From the NCBI RefSeq assembly GCF_026341515.1, contig NZ_JAPEOK010000001.1, positions 5,022,001-5,086,000 on the forward strand: DNA of 64,000 nt, in the 5' to 3' direction. The position numbers and the translations under genes are program-made. Below the pieces are notes generated by a model, which was not told the DNA's origin, searched no databases, and saw only the letters and a list, made by a program, of their open reading frames with translations. Positions 60,941 to 64,000 of this stretch are shown piece after piece (the first letter of the stretch is position 1; each line of letters starts with the position of its first letter). The stretch is from Streptomyces sp. NBC_00878 (GTDB lineage: Bacteria; Actinomycetota; Actinomycetes; Streptomycetales; Streptomycetaceae).

Positions 60941-62611
60941 TCAGGTTCCGGGGAGTTCGACCGACTGCCGGTGGTGGAAGATGTCACGCGGGTCCCAGCG
61001 GGCCTTGACCCGTTGCAACCGGGGGTAGTTGCCCTTGTGGTAGAGGCGGTGCCAGGACACTCCGGAGGTGTTGGCATCGGGATCGTCGACGCCGGTGTCC
61101 GGGTAGTTGATGTAGCAGCCGTCCGTCGTGCCGTTCGGCACCGGGACGCCTCCGCTCTCGGCATACACGGCTCGGTAACAACCGCTGGTCCAGGCGATGT
61201 TGGCCGCGTCGTCCGCCGGGTCCTGCCACCTGCTCTGGTACAGCAGTTTGAAGATCGCGTCCCGCTGGGCGACAGCCGTCTCGTCGGGCCCCACCCGGTC
61301 GATGGCACCGCCGACCAGGTTGATCACGACCATGGCCATCGGGTTGTCGACGCTGTCGCTGCTCAGCCAGTCGTGGATGCGCCGGATGTGCTGGGCCGGC
61401 AGGCGCCTGCGCAGATAGGCGGAGTGGTGGTCGCTGCGCACCGCGGGATCGGTGATCATCGGAGAGCTGGTGCCCAGCCTGCGCGTGGCGCGCAGCCATG
61501 GAAGGCGGGTGGGCTCGGCGAGTTCGGGCAGCGGGCCCAGCTCGCCCGTCTGCGTGGTGGCGGCTTCCGGGGCGGCCTGGACCCCGTCGGTGATGGCGTC
61601 CACGTACTCCTGGAAGAGCCGCTCCGCGTCGGGGACGGTCGCGTCGATCTGGGTCATCATGCCGATGCCGCCGCCGGCGCGGTGGGTGAGGCTGAAGGAG
61701 CCGCTGAGCGCCGCGAACGGTGAGTCGGGCGCGCTGTTGTCCTCGTACCAGGCACCGATGTTCTCCAGCAGCCGCTGGAAACGGCGTGCGTCCAGCCGGT
61801 CCCAGGGCAGGGTCACCGCCTGTACGAGCACCTCCTCCGGGGGCCGTACGAGCAGCCGGCCGGGGTCGCTGCCCGACGTGCCGGGGGTGCGGAACCAGTA
61901 GCGGGTGATCACGCCGAAGTTGCCGCCCCCGCCACCCGCGCACCCCCACCACAGGTCGCGGTGGGGATCGCCCGGCTCCCTGGTGGCCACCACGCTGCGG
62001 ACGCGGCCCGTGCCGTCCACGACCACGACCTCGACGGCGTACAGGTGATCGACGGTCAGTCCGTGCTGTCGGGAGAGCAGGCCGAACCCGCCGCCGGACA
62101 CGTGCCCGCCGACCCCGACCGAATAGCACAGGCCCCCGGGGACGGTGACGCCCCACTCCTTGTACAGCGTGTCGTAGACGTCCATCAGGGTGGCGCCGGC
62201 CTCCACCGCGAAGGCCCCGCGCGACTCGTCGAAGTACACCCGCTTCATCAGGGACATGTCGACGACCAGGTCGACATCCCGGTGGAACACGAAGTCGGCG
62301 AGGCAGTGGCCGCCGCCGCGCACCGTGATGCGGAGCCCGTCGCTCACGGCCTTGTCGACGGCGTCCCTCACCTCTGCCGTGGAGCGGACCAGGCGTACCT
62401 CGCCGGGTGAAGCGGTCCACCGTCGGTTCACGCCCGTGGTGAGCTCGGCGTACCTGCTGTCGCCCGGCCGCACCGACACCGGCGAGGCCGCCGGGGCGGC
62501 CTCCCGCACGGCCCCCGCGGCACTCGCCGGACCGGTACCGGCGGCCACGGCGGTGGAGGCCAGGCCGGCCGCACCGAGGACGATTCTTCTGCGACTTACG
62601 TCCCGGTCCAC
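60941..62611 (-). CDS. Tat-exported FAD-dependent oxidase, BBE type
   Basis: A 556-residue enzyme. The start is the GTG at 62611 after AAGGAAATCCC. The N-terminus RDVSRRRIVLGAAGLASTAV is a twin-arginine signal, so folded enzyme is exported. The FAD domain has RGGGHCLADF (His for covalent FAD) and WGCAGGGGGNFGV (Cys for a second covalent bond), the bicovalent pattern of berberine-bridge-type oxidases. The C-terminal YNYPDTG-like segment is INYPDTGVDDPDAN. It probably oxidises a late pathway intermediate outside the membrane. Confidence 0.88.
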   Translation of the reverse strand: MDRDVSRRRIVLGAAGLASTAVAAGTGPASAAGAVREAAPAASPVSVRPGDSRYAELTTGVNRRWTASPGEVRLVRSTAEVRDAVDKAVSDGLRITVRGGGHCLADFVFHRDVDLVVDMSLMKRVYFDESRGAFAVEAGATLMDVYDTLYKEWGVTVPGGLCYSVGVGGHVSGGGFGLLSRQHGLTVDHLYAVEVVVVDGTGRVRSVVATREPGDPHRDLWWGCAGGGGGNFGVITRYWFRTPGTSGSDPGRLLVRPPEEVLVQAVTLPWDRLDARRFQRLLENIGAWYEDNSAPDSPFAALSGSFSLTHRAGGGIGMMTQIDATVPDAERLFQEYVDAITDGVQAAPEAATTQTGELGPLPELAEPTRLPWLRATRRLGTSSPMITDPAVRSDHHSAYLRRRLPAQHIRRIHDWLSSDSVDNPMAMVVINLVGGAIDRVGPDETAVAQRDAIFKLLYQSRWQDPADDAANIAWTSGCYRAVYAESGGVPVPNGTTDGCYINYPDTGVDDPDANTSGVSWHRLYHKGNYPRLQRVKARWDPRDIFHHRQSVELPGT

Positions 62612-62737
62612 GGGATTTCCTTCCTCTTCTCCAGCCTTCGTCAACTCGTTGGTTTTCGTTCGCCGCGACGGACCGGCGCTGCGTGGCCAGGGCAACAGGC
62701 CGCCCTCGCGGGGCACTTGAGCGATCCCGGCGCGGAG

Positions 62738-64000
62738 TCAGCCGCTCAGCTCCTTCTCGGTGTGCCCGGACGCCGGCACGCGGGCCGCCCCGGAGCCCGC
62801 GCGGGCGACCGCGGCGAGCGGGGCGATGACGGCGCCCGCCAGGCCGACGGCGGTGGCCAGCCAGAACAGCGAGGTGTAGGTGGAGCCGGTGACCGTGCCG
62901 CCCGTCGCGCCGGCGCTGAGAAAGGCCGCCGCCAACTGGCTGCCGACGACGCCGCCGACGGTGCGGGCGATGTTGTTGATGCCGTTGGCCGTACCCATCC
63001 GGGTGGGCGGTGCCAGCGCGCCGATGAGTTTGGGCAGGGCGGCCATCACCAGTCCCGTCCCGACCCCGACCAGGGCGTAGAAGACCAGGTGCTGCCACAT
63101 GGCGGTGTGTGCCGCGGCGAGCAGGGCCGAGCCGACCGCGCACACGAGGAAACCGATGACCAGTGGCGCCCGTTCGCCGGCGTGCCGGGCGATCCAGCCC
63201 ACAGCCATGCTCGCGGGCAGCACGGTGAGCGCGCCGGGGAGCATCAGCAGGCCGGCCAATGTGATCGTGGCGCCGAAGCCGAAGCCGGCGGCCTCGTGGG
63301 GCGTCTGGGCGAAGCGGGGCAGGGCCACGTAGAAGACGTAGGAGAGCACGCCGAAGGCGAAGGCCGACAGATGGGTCAGCAGCATCGGCCGGTGGGTGAA
63401 CTCCGCGATGTCGACCAGGGCGTTGCTCCTGCCGGACTCGACCGCCGCGAGCACCGCGAAGAAGCAGAGGGCGAGCAGGAAGAGCCCGAGGACCCGCCAG
63501 GAGGTCCAGCCCCAGCCCGGGCCCTCGGTGAGGGCCAGCAGCAGGGCCACAAGACCCAGGCCGAGCAGCGCCGCACCGGCCAGATCCAGGCGCCCGCCCT
63601 CGGTGTGCCGGCTGTCCGGCACCCACCAGGCGACGAGGACGAGGCTCACCGTGGCGAGGATCGCGCCGAGGACGAACAGCGCCCGCCAGGAGAAGTGGTC
63701 GGCGAGCAGACCGCCGACGACCAGGCCCCCGCCGGCCCCGACGCCCACCACACCCGAGACCATGCCGGTGCCGAGGTGCAGTCGCTTCGGCGGAAGCGTC
63801 TCGCGCAGGATGGCGAAGGCCAGCGGCAGCACGGAGAGCGCCGAGCCCTGCACCACGCGGGCGGCGATGAGCTGTCCGATGGTCTGGGCGGCGGCCGCGC
63901 CGAGGGTGCCCAGACCGTAGACGGCCAGCACCCACAGCAGAACGCGGCGCTTGCCGTACTGGTCTCCCATCCTGCCGATGAGCGGGGTGAGGACCGCGCT
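62738..64000 (-). CDS. MFS drug exporter, 5' end outside the window
   Basis: At least 420 residues of a DHA2-type (14-segment) major facilitator. The window edge cuts the gene before its start; the last visible bases read SAVLTPLIGRMGDQYGKRRV, the motif A loop after segment two. GMVSGVVGVGAGGGLVVGGL is the motif C of antiporters. It is the probable efflux pump of the PKS product. Confidence 0.9.
   Translation of the reverse strand, partial: SAVLTPLIGRMGDQYGKRRVLLWVLAVYGLGTLGAAAAQTIGQLIAARVVQGSALSVLPLAFAILRETLPPKRLHLGTGMVSGVVGVGAGGGLVVGGLLADHFSWRALFVLGAILATVSLVLVAWWVPDSRHTEGGRLDLAGAALLGLGLVALLLALTEGPGWGWTSWRVLGLFLLALCFFAVLAAVESGRSNALVDIAEFTHRPMLLTHLSAFAFGVLSYVFYVALPRFAQTPHEAAGFGFGATITLAGLLMLPGALTVLPASMAVGWIARHAGERAPLVIGFLVCAVGSALLAAAHTAMWQHLVFYALVGVGTGLVMAALPKLIGALAPPTRMGTANGINNIARTVGGVVGSQLAAAFLSAGATGGTVTGSTYTSLFWLATAVGLAGAVIAPLAAVARAGSGAARVPASGHTEKELSG

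Noticed and set aside
60984..63935. A 983-residue open frame on the minus strand
   Set aside because: It is a GC-driven shadow lying across the BBE oxidase and MFS genes; it has no family motifs.

Overview
The window is high-GC actinobacterial DNA. The genes start with GTG or TTG as often as ATG, are preceded by GGAGG-type ribosome binding sites, and match Streptomyces families throughout (c-di-AMP-riboswitch peptidase, DUF4097/RHH/ABC cluster, Scr1-type regulators, AICE genes, type II PKS). It reads as a Streptomyces chromosome segment carrying an integrated conjugative element. All calls rest on reading the sequence; no database search was run.

Layout. 1-11,030 is chromosomal: the 3' end of trmB, a PrsW-type membrane protease, a secreted M23 peptidase under a c-di-AMP riboswitch, initiator tRNA-Met, a MarR-controlled riboflavin-pathway pair (a reductase-deaminase fusion in reversed domain order, and GTP cyclohydrolase II), a DrrAB-like exporter, a DUF4097 protein and a ribbon-helix-helix (RHH) protein whose upstream region holds a helically phased repeat array. 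11,030-22,330 is a patchwork of decayed mobile DNA: a regulator fragment, a traB-derived deletion scar, an ISL3 transposase remnant and a decaying copy of a regulator cassette. Set within it are an intact lactococcin-972-type bacteriocin operon and a GT-C glycosyltransferase.

22,329-45,537 is a complete actinomycete integrative and conjugative element (AICE) of about 23.2 kb in tRNA-Lys(TTT), bounded by a 48-bp direct repeat. From left to right it holds spread-type small genes, a TraB/FtsK translocase, cargo (an unknown two-gene module, an Scr1/DUF6879 regulator cassette, a lipoprotein, HTH proteins), an iteron array beside a Prim-Pol plus helicase replication module, an excisionase-like gene and an XRE regulator divergent from it, and a tyrosine integrase. 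The integrase reading frame runs through the attachment core.

45,567-53,230 returns to housekeeping chromosome: an APC amino-acid permease, a DEAD-box helicase with a long Arg/Asp/Gly repeat tail, a lipoprotein, a zincin-like protein, a metallophosphoesterase and tRNA-Glu. 53,430-64,000 opens a biosynthetic gene cluster: a NarL-type response regulator and a kinase with overlapping 3' ends, a minimal type II PKS (KS-alpha, CLF, ACP) with an aromatase/cyclase, then a convergent tailoring and export run (ABM monooxygenase, acyl-CoA-dehydrogenase-like oxygenase, Tat-exported BBE oxidase, MFS exporter cut by the window edge). A 64-bp perfect palindrome separates the two PKS operons.
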